DNA of 64,000 bases. It comes from Streptomyces sp. Je 1-79. Lineage in GTDB: Bacteria > Actinomycetota > Actinomycetes > Streptomycetales > Streptomycetaceae. This document shows positions 17,095 to 24,809 of the stretch, piece after piece. The stretch is taken from positions 253,091 to 317,090 of the forward strand of contig NZ_JAMGSL010000009.1 of the NCBI RefSeq assembly GCF_025195125.1. The letters are read 5' to 3'. The notes below the pieces were generated by a model that had not been told where the DNA came from, searched no databases, and saw only the letters and a list, made by a program, of their open reading frames with translations. Numbering within the stretch: the stretch's first letter is position 1; every line of letters begins with the position of its first letter. Made by a program: the position numbers and the translations under genes.

Positions 17095-17177
17095 TCGGCT
17101 CGTCGGGCTCGTCGGGCCTGTCGGGCCTGTCGGGCCTGTCGGGCCTGTCGGGCTCGTCCGGCTCGTCCGGCTCGTCT
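17095..17177. repeat. Degenerate 9-bp tandem repeat (GTCGGGCCT family)
   Basis: About nine tandem units of the form GTCGGGCCT / GTCGGGCTC / GTCCGGCTC lie between the PfkB kinase start and the operator region. It is noncoding in my reading, upstream of the kinase, and likely prone to copy-number slippage. Confidence 0.8.
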
Positions 17178-17246
17178 GTCATGCGGGTCCATTGACCCGG
17201 CGTTGGCCCGGATGTTAGACACCAGTAAGCGATATGCGCAATGACC

Positions 17247-17263
17247 GTTGCATATCATGCAAC
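17247..17263. promoter_or_regulatory. Perfect palindrome, candidate IclR operator
   Basis: GTTGCATATCATGCAAC has 7-bp perfect arms with a 3-bp centre. A second, overlapping imperfect inverted repeat pairs GATATGC at 17231-17237 with GCATATC at 17250-17256. This AT-rich element stands out in high-GC sequence. It lies 20-35 bp upstream of the ATG at 17282 and between the two divergent catabolic operons, one of which encodes an IclR regulator. Confidence 0.6.
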
Positions 17264-17281
17264 GCCCCTCGAGGAGGCCCC

Positions 17282-18565
17282 ATGCAGCAGCCCACCCCCA
17301 CGCAGCGGCTGGCGGACGAGCGCGTCGACCACCGCTTCAAGGCCCTGCCCCCGGACGCCGAGGGTCTGACCGTCGGCGAGCTGGCCGCCCAGCGCCGCAA
17401 CCTCTTCACGGGCGGCTTCACCACCCCCGTCCTCGCCCTCTCCGCCGAGTCCGTCGAGCACAACCTCCGCCTCCTGGAGACCTACGCCGAGCGCCACGGT
17501 CTCGCCTTCGCCCCGCACGGCAAGACCTCGATGGCCCCGCAGCTCTTCGACCGCCAGCTGGAGCACGGCGCCTGGGGCATCACCGCCGCCGTCCCGCACC
17601 AGGCACGTGTCTACCGCGCCCACGGCATCGCCCGGATCTTCCTCGCCAACGAGCTCGTCGACGCCCCCGCCCTGCGCTGGCTGGCCGCCGAGCTCGACGC
17701 GGACCCCGGCTTCCGCTTCATCTGTTACGTCGACTCCGTGCGCGGGGTGGAGCTGATGGACGCGGCGCTCTCCGAGGCGGGGGCCCGGCGCCCCGTGGAC
17801 GTGGTCGTCGAGCTCGGCGCCGGCGAGGGAGCCCGTACCGGAGCCCGTACGGAGGCCGACTGCACCGCCGTCGCCGAGGCCGTCGCCGCGACGACCACCC
17901 TGCGCCTGGTCGGCGTGGCGGGGTACGAGGGCGAGGTCCCCCAGGCCACGGCGGAGCGCGTGCACGCCTGGCTGAACCGCCTCGTCTCCCTCGCCGCGGA
18001 GCTCGACAAGGCCGGCCGCTTCTCCCCCGACGTCGAGGAGATCGTGATCAGCGCGGGCGGCAGCGCCTGGTTCGACGCGGTCGCCGACGTCTTCGCGGAG
18101 ATCCCCGGACTCTCCCTGCCCGTACTGAAGTTGCTGCGCTCGGGCGCGTACGTCTCGCACGACTCCGGCCACTACCGCGACCTGACCCCCTTCAACCGGG
18201 TCCCCGAGGAGGGCGCGCTCGAACCCGCGTTCCGGCTCTGGGCCCAGGTCGTCTCGCGCCCGACGCCCGAGCAGGCCTTCACCAACGCGGGCAAGCGCGA
18301 TGCCGCGTACGACCTCCACCTCCCCGAGGCGCAGGTCCTCCGCGACGCCCGCACGGGCACGGTCCGCCCCGCCGACGGCATCGCGGTCACCGGCCTCTCC
18401 GACCAGCACGGCTGGGTCCGCACCGAGCCGGGCGCCGAGATCGAGGTCGGTGACTGGCTGGGCATGGGCCTGTCCCACCCGTGCACGTCCTTCGACAAGT
18501 GGCAGCTGATCCCGCTGGTCGAGGCGGACGGCACGGTCGTCGACTACATCCGTACCTTCTTCTAG
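17282..18565 (+). CDS. PLP-dependent amino-acid deaminase/aldolase, D-threonine aldolase / DSD1-like
   Basis: 427 aa from ATG 17282, chosen for GAGGAGG just upstream. It has the alanine-racemase-type N-terminal barrel with the PLP lysine Lys81 in LAFAPHGKTSMAP, and the C-terminal fold seen in D-serine dehydratase (eukaryotic type)/D-threonine aldolases (LLRSGAYVSHDSGHY; GLSDQHGWVR; GMGLSHPCTSFDKW, whose His/Cys resemble metal ligands). The expected reaction is deamination or retro-aldol cleavage of a D-amino acid. It is 14 bp upstream of a D-aminoacylase gene, so deacylated D-amino acids are its likely substrates. The precise amino acid is unknown. Confidence 0.87.
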   Translation: MQQPTPTQRLADERVDHRFKALPPDAEGLTVGELAAQRRNLFTGGFTTPVLALSAESVEHNLRLLETYAERHGLAFAPHGKTSMAPQLFDRQLEHGAWGITAAVPHQARVYRAHGIARIFLANELVDAPALRWLAAELDADPGFRFICYVDSVRGVELMDAALSEAGARRPVDVVVELGAGEGARTGARTEADCTAVAEAVAATTTLRLVGVAGYEGEVPQATAERVHAWLNRLVSLAAELDKAGRFSPDVEEIVISAGGSAWFDAVADVFAEIPGLSLPVLKLLRSGAYVSHDSGHYRDLTPFNRVPEEGALEPAFRLWAQVVSRPTPEQAFTNAGKRDAAYDLHLPEAQVLRDARTGTVRPADGIAVTGLSDQHGWVRTEPGAEIEVGDWLGMGLSHPCTSFDKWQLIPLVEADGTVVDYIRTFF

Positions 18566-18579
18566 AGGAGCCGGTCACC

Positions 18580-20205
18580 ATGGACCTCGTCATCCGCGAC
18601 GTGGACGTCATCGACGGCTCCGGCGGGGACTCGTACCGCGCCGACGTGGCCGTCGACGGCGGCCGGATCGCCGCCATCGTCAAGGAGGCCGCGGCGGCGG
18701 GCTGTCAGCGGCCCACCGCCCGCCGCGTCCTGGACGCCGAGGGCCTCGCCCTGTCCCCCGGCTTCATCGACATGCACGCCCACAGCGACCTCGCGCTGCT
18801 CCGCGACCCGGAGCACACCGCGAAGGCCGCCCAGGGCGTGACCCTCGAAGTCCTGGGCCAGGACGGACTGTCGTACGCGCCGGCCGACGACCGCACGCTC
18901 GCGGAGGTCCGCCGGGCCATCACGGGCTGGAACGGCGACGGTTCGGACATCGACTTCGACTGGCGCACGGTCGGCGGCTATCTGGACCGCCTCGACCGCG
19001 CGCACGGGGGCCGGGGCATCGCCGTCAACGCGGCGTACCTGATCCCGCAGGGCACGGTCCGGATGTACGCGGTCGGCTGGGACGACCGGCCCGCCACCGA
19101 GGCCGAGCTGAACCGGATGCGGCAGCTCGTCGCCGAGGGCATGGAGCAGGGCGCGGTCGGGATGTCCTCCGGGCTGACGTACACCCCCGGGATGTACGCG
19201 AAGGACGCCGAACTCACCGAACTCTGCCGGGTCGTGGCGGAGTACGGCGGCTACTACTGTCCGCACCACCGCTCGTACGGCGCCGGTGCGCTCCAGGCGT
19301 ACGAGGAGATGGTCGCCCTCACCCGGGACGCGGGCTGCGCGCTGCACCTGGCGCACGCGACGATGAACTTCGGCGTGAACAAGGGCCGGGCGCCGGATCT
19401 CCTGGCCCTGCTCGACGAGGCGCTGGCCGACGGCTCCGACATCACCCTCGACACCTACCCGTACACGCCCGGCTGCACGACCCTCGTGGCGATGCTGCCG
19501 AGCTGGGCGAGCGAGGGCGGCCCGGAGGCGGTCCTGGCGCGGCTGAAGGACGCGGAGGCCTCGGAACGGATCCGCCACCACCTGGAGGAGATCGGTTCGG
19601 ACGGCTGTCACGGCGTGCCGATCGAGTGGGACACGATCGAGATCTCGGGGGTGAGCGACCCCGGGCTCGCGTCCTACGTCGGCAGGACGGTCCTGGAGTC
19701 GGCCGAGGCGCGCGGCGAGACGCCCTGGGCCACGGCCCGCCGCCTGCTGATCGACGACCGGCTCGGCTCGACGATCCTCCAGCACGTCGGCCACGAGGAG
19801 AACGTCCGCGCGATCATGCGGCACCGGGTCCACACGGGCGGCTCGGACGGCATCCTCCAGGGCTTCAAGCCGCACCCGCGGGCGTACGGGACGTTCCCGC
19901 AGTACCTGGGCAAGTACGTACGCGAGGAGGGCGTCCTCTCCCTGGAGGAGTGCGTGGCCCACCTGACGTCCCGCCCGGCTGCCCGCCTGCGCCTGCCGGA
20001 CCGCGGCCTGGTCCGCGAGGGCTATGTGGCGGACCTGGTCCTCTTCGACCCGACGACGGTGTCGGCGGGCTCGACGTACGACTCCCCTCGCACCCTCCCG
20101 GTGGGCATCCCGCACGTCCTGATCGACGGCAGGTTCGTCGTGGAGGACGGCGTCCGGACGGACGCCCTGGCCGGCCGGGCGATCCGAAGGACGTCGACCG
20201 GCTGA
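18580..20205 (+). CDS. N-acyl-D-amino-acid deacylase (D-aminoacylase)
   Basis: 541 aa from ATG 18580 with AGAGGAG upstream. It is an amidohydrolase-superfamily enzyme: SPGFIDMHAHSDLALL (first metal His pair), GLTYTPGMYAK, the loop with YYCPHHRSYG, LHLAHATMNFG and VHTGGSDGILQGFKPHPRAYGTFP near the C-terminus, all in D-aminoacylase order. It hydrolyses N-acyl-D-amino acids to free D-amino acid and carboxylate in the cytoplasm. It forms an operon with the upstream PLP enzyme and ends 13 bp from the convergent mannosyltransferase gene. Confidence 0.93.
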   Translation: MDLVIRDVDVIDGSGGDSYRADVAVDGGRIAAIVKEAAAAGCQRPTARRVLDAEGLALSPGFIDMHAHSDLALLRDPEHTAKAAQGVTLEVLGQDGLSYAPADDRTLAEVRRAITGWNGDGSDIDFDWRTVGGYLDRLDRAHGGRGIAVNAAYLIPQGTVRMYAVGWDDRPATEAELNRMRQLVAEGMEQGAVGMSSGLTYTPGMYAKDAELTELCRVVAEYGGYYCPHHRSYGAGALQAYEEMVALTRDAGCALHLAHATMNFGVNKGRAPDLLALLDEALADGSDITLDTYPYTPGCTTLVAMLPSWASEGGPEAVLARLKDAEASERIRHHLEEIGSDGCHGVPIEWDTIEISGVSDPGLASYVGRTVLESAEARGETPWATARRLLIDDRLGSTILQHVGHEENVRAIMRHRVHTGGSDGILQGFKPHPRAYGTFPQYLGKYVREEGVLSLEECVAHLTSRPAARLRLPDRGLVREGYVADLVLFDPTTVSAGSTYDSPRTLPVGIPHVLIDGRFVVEDGVRTDALAGRAIRRTSTG

Positions 20206-20218
20206 CGGAACGACGGCC

Positions 20219-21745
20219 CTACGGGCGCGCCTCCTCCTGGCCCACCCGCTGCTGGCCCACCCGCTCCTGGCGCGCCACGGCGGCGGGGGCGGCGTCGCCT
20301 TCCGCCGTGCCGCCCCCACGGGGGGACGCCCACGCCGCACGCCGCACCCACCAGAGCCCCACCACCAGCACCACCGCCGCCACGGCGAACCCGTACCCCG
20401 GCGTCCGTCCCGACGGCGCCGTCTCGTACACCAGCGCGGCCGACACCACGGCGAGCACCTGCCCCCGGCGCGTGTCCCACGCGGCCGGTGCCACCGCGCA
20501 CACCCCCCACAGCAGGTACCACGGCTGCACCATCGGCGACAGGGCCACCAGCGCCACCAGCGAGAGCCCCAGCGCCGGCACCGGATCGATCCGCCCCTTC
20601 CACGCCCGCCACGCGAGCGCCAGGATGATCACCGCCGCCGCGAGCAGCCCGAGCTTCTGCACCACGCCCTTCACCGGATCGGGGTCGTCCGCCAGGAGCA
20701 GCCCCAGCCCGAGACCCACGTCACTGGTGGCCGAGAGCGCGGTGTGGATCGCCCCGGCGACGCTCTGCGTACGCAGCCAGCCGAAGCCGGTTCCGGCCAC
20801 CACCGTGGCCCCCGCGGCCACCGCGCCCGCCACGAGCCCCGGCAGCACGAGCCCCTTCGCCACGCCCCGGACGCCACCGTCCCGCCGCGCGACCATCACC
20901 CCGACGAAGAGCAGCGCGACCGCCGCGGGCGACTTGATCATCATCGCGAGCCCCACGAGCACCGCTCCGAGCACCCACCGCCCGCGGGTCGCCAGCAGCA
21001 CCCCGCTCAGCATGAGCCCGATCATCAGCCCGTCGTTGTGCATCCCGCCGACGACGTGGATCAGCAGCAGCGGATTGAGCGCGGCCAGCCAGAGCGCCCC
21101 GCTGCCGCCCCCCAGCCCCCGAACGGCCCAGACGATCAGCGCGAGCGCGCCGAGCGCGATCAGCCGCATCCCGGCCACGGCCGGCACGATCGCGCCGCCG
21201 GTCAGCTCGACCACGGCCCGGGCGAGGACGAGGAAGACCGGTCCGTACGGTGCGGGGGTGTCCGTCCAGTGCCCGCCGACGCTCGCCGCCGCGTCCGCCC
21301 CGAGGTCCCCGGGGCCGAGGACCGACGGCCCCGCCCCGTACACGTCGTACCCCTCCAGGACCATGGCGCCCTGCGCGATGTAGCTGTAGACGTCGGCGCT
21401 GTACAGCGGCGGCGCGAGCACCAGCGGCGCGGTCCACCACGCCAGCGTGCCGAGGACCCGCTCCCGCGCCTCCCGTACCCCGCGCGCCAGCAGTACCCCG
21501 TACCGCCACCAGGCCACGACGAGGAGCGTCAGCCCGAGATACGCGAGGAGGGCGCCGGCCACGGCCGTCGCGGACCCCCGGGGTGCCCACAGCCCCCACG
21601 GCTCGCGCACGGGCAGGGTCCCGGCCCCGTAGCCGCCCACCGCGACGGCGAGCGAGCCGAACGCACCGAGCCACCGGCATCCGGAGGCACTGCCCGGGCG
21701 GCGGCGCCCGGAGGCTTCTGCGGTGCGGTCGTCCTGGTGGCCCAT
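20219..21745 (-). CDS. Polyprenol-phosphomannose-dependent alpha-1,6-mannosyltransferase, MptB-like
   Basis: 508 aa from ATG 21745 (MGHQDDRTAEA). Ten or more hydrophobic segments are visible. GT-C fold features include an acidic loop after the first helices (APPLYSADVYSYIAQGAMVLEGYDVYGAGP), GGMHNDGLMIGLML and SPMVQPWYLLW. Actinobacterial MptB-type enzymes transfer mannose from polyprenyl-phosphate donors at the outer face of the membrane; the Streptomyces acceptor is not well defined. The C-terminal 35 residues are a Gln/Val/Glu-rich tail with a repeated ERVGQQ motif. It has no operon partner on its strand. Confidence 0.85.
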   Translation of the reverse strand: MGHQDDRTAEASGRRRPGSASGCRWLGAFGSLAVAVGGYGAGTLPVREPWGLWAPRGSATAVAGALLAYLGLTLLVVAWWRYGVLLARGVREARERVLGTLAWWTAPLVLAPPLYSADVYSYIAQGAMVLEGYDVYGAGPSVLGPGDLGADAAASVGGHWTDTPAPYGPVFLVLARAVVELTGGAIVPAVAGMRLIALGALALIVWAVRGLGGGSGALWLAALNPLLLIHVVGGMHNDGLMIGLMLSGVLLATRGRWVLGAVLVGLAMMIKSPAAVALLFVGVMVARRDGGVRGVAKGLVLPGLVAGAVAAGATVVAGTGFGWLRTQSVAGAIHTALSATSDVGLGLGLLLADDPDPVKGVVQKLGLLAAAVIILALAWRAWKGRIDPVPALGLSLVALVALSPMVQPWYLLWGVCAVAPAAWDTRRGQVLAVVSAALVYETAPSGRTPGYGFAVAAVVLVVGLWWVRRAAWASPRGGGTAEGDAAPAAVARQERVGQQRVGQEEARP

Positions 21746-21892
21746 GGCCGCGCATTCTACGGAGCGGGCGCCCCGCCGGGCCCGCGAGGGCGGGCTGCGG
21801 ACCCCGTCCACCAGCGCGTTCCGCCCCTCCGTTCTGCCCGACGTGTCCCAAAACACGAGGCGTCCCGCCGCTCACCGCCGTAAGCTCTCGAC

Positions 21893-23104
21893 ATGCAGGT
21901 GATCCAGTCCACGAAGCTCGCCAACGTCTGTTACGAAATCCGGGGTCCGGTGCTCGAAGAGGCGATGCGGCTTGAGGCCGCGGGTCATCGCATCCTCAAG
22001 CTCAACACCGGAAACCCGGCCGCCTTCGGCTTCGAGTGCCCGCCGGCGATCCTCGAGGACGTCCTGCGCAACCTCGCCGAGGCGCACGGCTACGGCGACG
22101 CGAAGGGCCTGCTCGCGGCCCGCCGCGCGGTGATGAGCCACTACGAGACCAAGGGCATCCCGCTCTCCGTCGAGGACATCTACCTCGGCAACGGCGTCTC
22201 CGAGCTGATCCAGATGTCGATGCAGGCGCTGCTCGATGACGGCGACGAGGTGCTCGTCCCCGCCCCGGACTATCCGCTGTGGACCGCCGCGGTCTCCCTG
22301 GCCGGCGGTACGGCCGTGCACTACCGCTGCGACGAGCAGTCGGACTGGATGCCGGACCTCGCGGACATCGAGCGGAAGATCACCGACCGCACCAAGGCGA
22401 TCGTGATCATCAACCCGAACAACCCCACGGGCGCCGTCTACGACGACGAGATGCTCCGCTCCCTCACCGAGATCGCCCGCCGTCACAACCTGGTCGTCTG
22501 TTCGGACGAGATCTACGACAAGATCCTCTACGACGGCGCCACGCACACCCCCACCGCCGCCATCGCCCCCGATCTCCTCGTCCTGACCTTCAACGGGATG
22601 AGCAAGAACTACCGGGTGGCCGGCTTCCGCTCCGGCTGGCTCGCGGTCTGCGGCCCCAAGACCCACGCCCACTCGTACATCGAGGGTCTGACGATCCTCG
22701 CCAACATGCGGCTGTGCGCCAACATGCCGGCGCAGCACGCGGTGGCCGCCGCGCTCCAGGGCAGGCAGTCCATCGAGGACCTGGTACTCCCGGGCGGCCG
22801 GCTCCTCGAACAGCGTGACGTGGCGTACGACCTGCTGACGCAGATCCCCGGGGTGACCTGTGTGAAGCCGAAGGGCGCCCTGTACCTCTTCCCCCGACTC
22901 GACCCGAGCGTCTACAAGGTCAAGGACGACCGTCAGATGGTCCTCGACCTGCTGAGGGCCGAGAAGATCATGGTGGTCCACGGGACCGGTTTCAACTGGC
23001 ACGAGCCGGACCACTTCCGGATCGTCACCCTGCCGAACGCCACGGACCTGGCCGACGCGGTGACCCGGATCGGCACCTTCCTGGACGGCTACAGCCAGCA
23101 CTGA
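21893..23104 (+). CDS. PLP-dependent aminotransferase class I/II, alanine transaminase-like
   Basis: 403 aa, ATG 21893. Fold type I signatures: LNTGNPAAFGFECP, AHGYGDAKGL, INPNNPTGAVY, VVCSDEIYDKILYDG, and the PLP Schiff-base Lys238 in TFNGMSKNYRVAGFRSGW. The segment pattern matches AlaA-type glutamate-pyruvate aminotransferases, which interconvert pyruvate/glutamate and alanine/2-oxoglutarate. It is a monocistronic cytoplasmic enzyme, with the next gene starting 93 bp later. Related aminotransferases acting on aromatic or branched acids cannot be excluded. Confidence 0.9.
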   Translation: MQVIQSTKLANVCYEIRGPVLEEAMRLEAAGHRILKLNTGNPAAFGFECPPAILEDVLRNLAEAHGYGDAKGLLAARRAVMSHYETKGIPLSVEDIYLGNGVSELIQMSMQALLDDGDEVLVPAPDYPLWTAAVSLAGGTAVHYRCDEQSDWMPDLADIERKITDRTKAIVIINPNNPTGAVYDDEMLRSLTEIARRHNLVVCSDEIYDKILYDGATHTPTAAIAPDLLVLTFNGMSKNYRVAGFRSGWLAVCGPKTHAHSYIEGLTILANMRLCANMPAQHAVAAALQGRQSIEDLVLPGGRLLEQRDVAYDLLTQIPGVTCVKPKGALYLFPRLDPSVYKVKDDRQMVLDLLRAEKIMVVHGTGFNWHEPDHFRIVTLPNATDLADAVTRIGTFLDGYSQH

Positions 23105-23197
23105 CGCGTCCCGCCCGGGCCACACCCCCGGACCACGCTCAACTTTAGATTGAATCCAAGCTAGGATGGATCCAGAGATACCTCAGGAGGCCGTCCC

Positions 23198-23590
23198 ATG
23201 TACGAACCGATCCGCACGAAGTCGGTCCACCGGATGGCCGACGACGACCAGGACGCGTATCCGCACCGTTCCCGCGAGGAGGAGCTGGACATCCAGCTCG
23301 CCGGACACCTCGCCGCCCTCCTCGCCGTCACGGACGAGCTGGGCGACACGGAGGCGGGCGATCTCATCGCCCGGCAGGTCGCGCGGCTGCGCGGAGCGCC
23401 GCCGGCCCGGCACGCGGGACTGAGCGGCTCGAACACCCCTTCGCTGCACCAGCGCGCCCACGCCCTCGCGGGCCGCGCCCTGGTCGTCGCCGCGTCCCGG
23501 GCCGACACGGCCGCCGCGATCCTCGCCGCCGAGCGCATGGACGCGCACACCGCCGCCCTGACCTCGCCCGAGCTGGTCAGCGCCCCCTGA
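23198..23590 (+). CDS. Conserved hypothetical protein (130 aa), mainly helical
   Basis: ATG 23198 follows CAGGAGG, a strong ribosome site. The protein is soluble and Ala-rich, with predicted long helices (EEELDIQLAGHLAALLAVTDEL; LAGRALVVAASRADTAAAILAAERMDAHTAAL) and no signal peptide. I recognise no domain. An AT-richer segment at about 23141-23165 probably holds its promoter. A hairpin follows immediately. Confidence 0.75.
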   Translation: MYEPIRTKSVHRMADDDQDAYPHRSREEELDIQLAGHLAALLAVTDELGDTEAGDLIARQVARLRGAPPARHAGLSGSNTPSLHQRAHALAGRALVVAASRADTAAAILAAERMDAHTAALTSPELVSAP

Positions 23591-23594
23591 CGGC

Positions 23595-23629
23595 CCCGGG
23601 CCGCGTGCCGGGGAGGCGCGCGGCCCGGG
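23595..23629 (+). terminator. Stem-loop terminator
   Basis: Perfect 11-bp inverted repeat CCCGGGCCGCG / CGCGGCCCGGG with a 13-nt loop, 5 bp after the stop of the 130-aa gene. Confidence 0.65.
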
Positions 23630-23768
23630 TGCCACCCCCTACCGACCGCCGGCAGCGGGCCCACCCAGCGCTGTCCGGGGGAACGGGAGAAGTCCTGAAG
23701 TGACAGGCTCTTCCGCCTGACGCCGGAAAGATCCACCTCATGGCGTCACCATCGGTTATGTTCCGGCC

Positions 23769-24674
23769 ATGACCACGGATCATGCTTCCGCCCCGCGTCC
23801 CGCCTCCCGCCGTACGGTGCTCACGGCCCTGGCCGCGGCGGCCGCGGCCGGTTCCCCGCTGCTCGCCCAACTGGCCACCGCCGCACCGGCGTACGCGGAC
23901 GAGACCGAGTACCCCTCGAACACCGCGCTCTACCGCGAGCGGGCCGGTCAGGAGGGCACCAGCTTCAGCCGCCGGTTCCGGCGCCACGAGCAGTTCGACA
24001 CCTCGATGACCACCGTCGCCGCGTTCCGGCGCACGGCGATCCTCGCGCTGCACGGCGGCGGCATCGAGATCGGCACCAGCGAGCTCTGCCTGGGCATCGC
24101 CGGATACAGCCCGGGCGACGCCGACGGCGCGCCGGTCCTGCCGACCGTGCACGACTACTGGATGTTCGAGGGCCTGCTCTCCAGCGGCAACAGGGTCCTG
24201 CACGTCACCTCGAAGAACTGCGACGACCACGTCGCCCTGGCGACGGCGGCGAGCCATCTCAACGTACTCAGCCTGCACGGCTGCCAGTTCGACCAGCTGA
24301 AGCTGCCGACCGGGACCTATCCCCCGACCGGCGACCGTCGCATGGCGGTCGTCGGCGGTCTCAACAAGACCTTCCGCACGGAGCTGGTGAAGGAGCTGAA
24401 CGCGGCCGGCTTCCCGGCGATCGACTCCCTCGCCCCCGCGTGGGCCACGCTGCTCTCGGAGTTCAACGGCGACCACGCGTCCAACCCGGCCAACCGGACG
24501 ATGCTCTCCATGGGGGCCCAGCTGGAGCTCACCACCGAGCTGCGCACCAGCCTGTTCGACGACGCCGGCAGCCGCGGCGCCCGGGCGAGCACCTGGAACG
24601 GCGAGTTCGTGAAGTTCCGCGACGCCTGCCGCCGGGCGATCGCCACCGTCGAGTCGGGTCAGCCGCTGCTCTGA
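23769..24674 (+). CDS. Secreted poly-gamma-glutamate hydrolase-family protein
   Basis: 301 aa. The N-terminus is a twin-arginine-like signal (SRRTVLTALAAAAAAGSPLLAQL, cleavage near APAYA), so export is likely via Tat. The mature part matches the phage/bacterial gamma-PGA hydrolase family: TAILALHGGGIEIGTSELC (zinc-site His and Glu), HVTSKNCDDHVALA, LNVLSLHGCQ and AVVGGLNKTFRTELVKELNAAGFPA. The family cleaves poly-gamma-glutamate through a zinc-dependent mechanism; whether PGA is the real substrate here is unknown. It is monocistronic, ending at a strong terminator. Confidence 0.85.
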   Translation: MTTDHASAPRPASRRTVLTALAAAAAAGSPLLAQLATAAPAYADETEYPSNTALYRERAGQEGTSFSRRFRRHEQFDTSMTTVAAFRRTAILALHGGGIEIGTSELCLGIAGYSPGDADGAPVLPTVHDYWMFEGLLSSGNRVLHVTSKNCDDHVALATAASHLNVLSLHGCQFDQLKLPTGTYPPTGDRRMAVVGGLNKTFRTELVKELNAAGFPAIDSLAPAWATLLSEFNGDHASNPANRTMLSMGAQLELTTELRTSLFDDAGSRGARASTWNGEFVKFRDACRRAIATVESGQPLL

Positions 24675-24686
24675 GGCGGCGAACGC

Positions 24687-24725
24687 ACCGGCCCCCGGAG
24701 CCGTGAGGGGGCTCCGGGGGCCGGT
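24687..24725. terminator. Strong bidirectional terminator
   Basis: Perfect 16-bp stem (ACCGGCCCCCGGAGCC / GGCTCCGGGGGCCGGT) with a 7-nt loop, between the convergent PGA-hydrolase and PEP carboxykinase genes. Confidence 0.88.
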
Positions 24726-24809
24726 ATGCATCGTGACGAGCCGTTCGTGACCCCACTGGTCAGGGCGGCGTTTCGGGGCGACCCGCCACGAGTCTTCGGG
24801 GGTGCGGGT

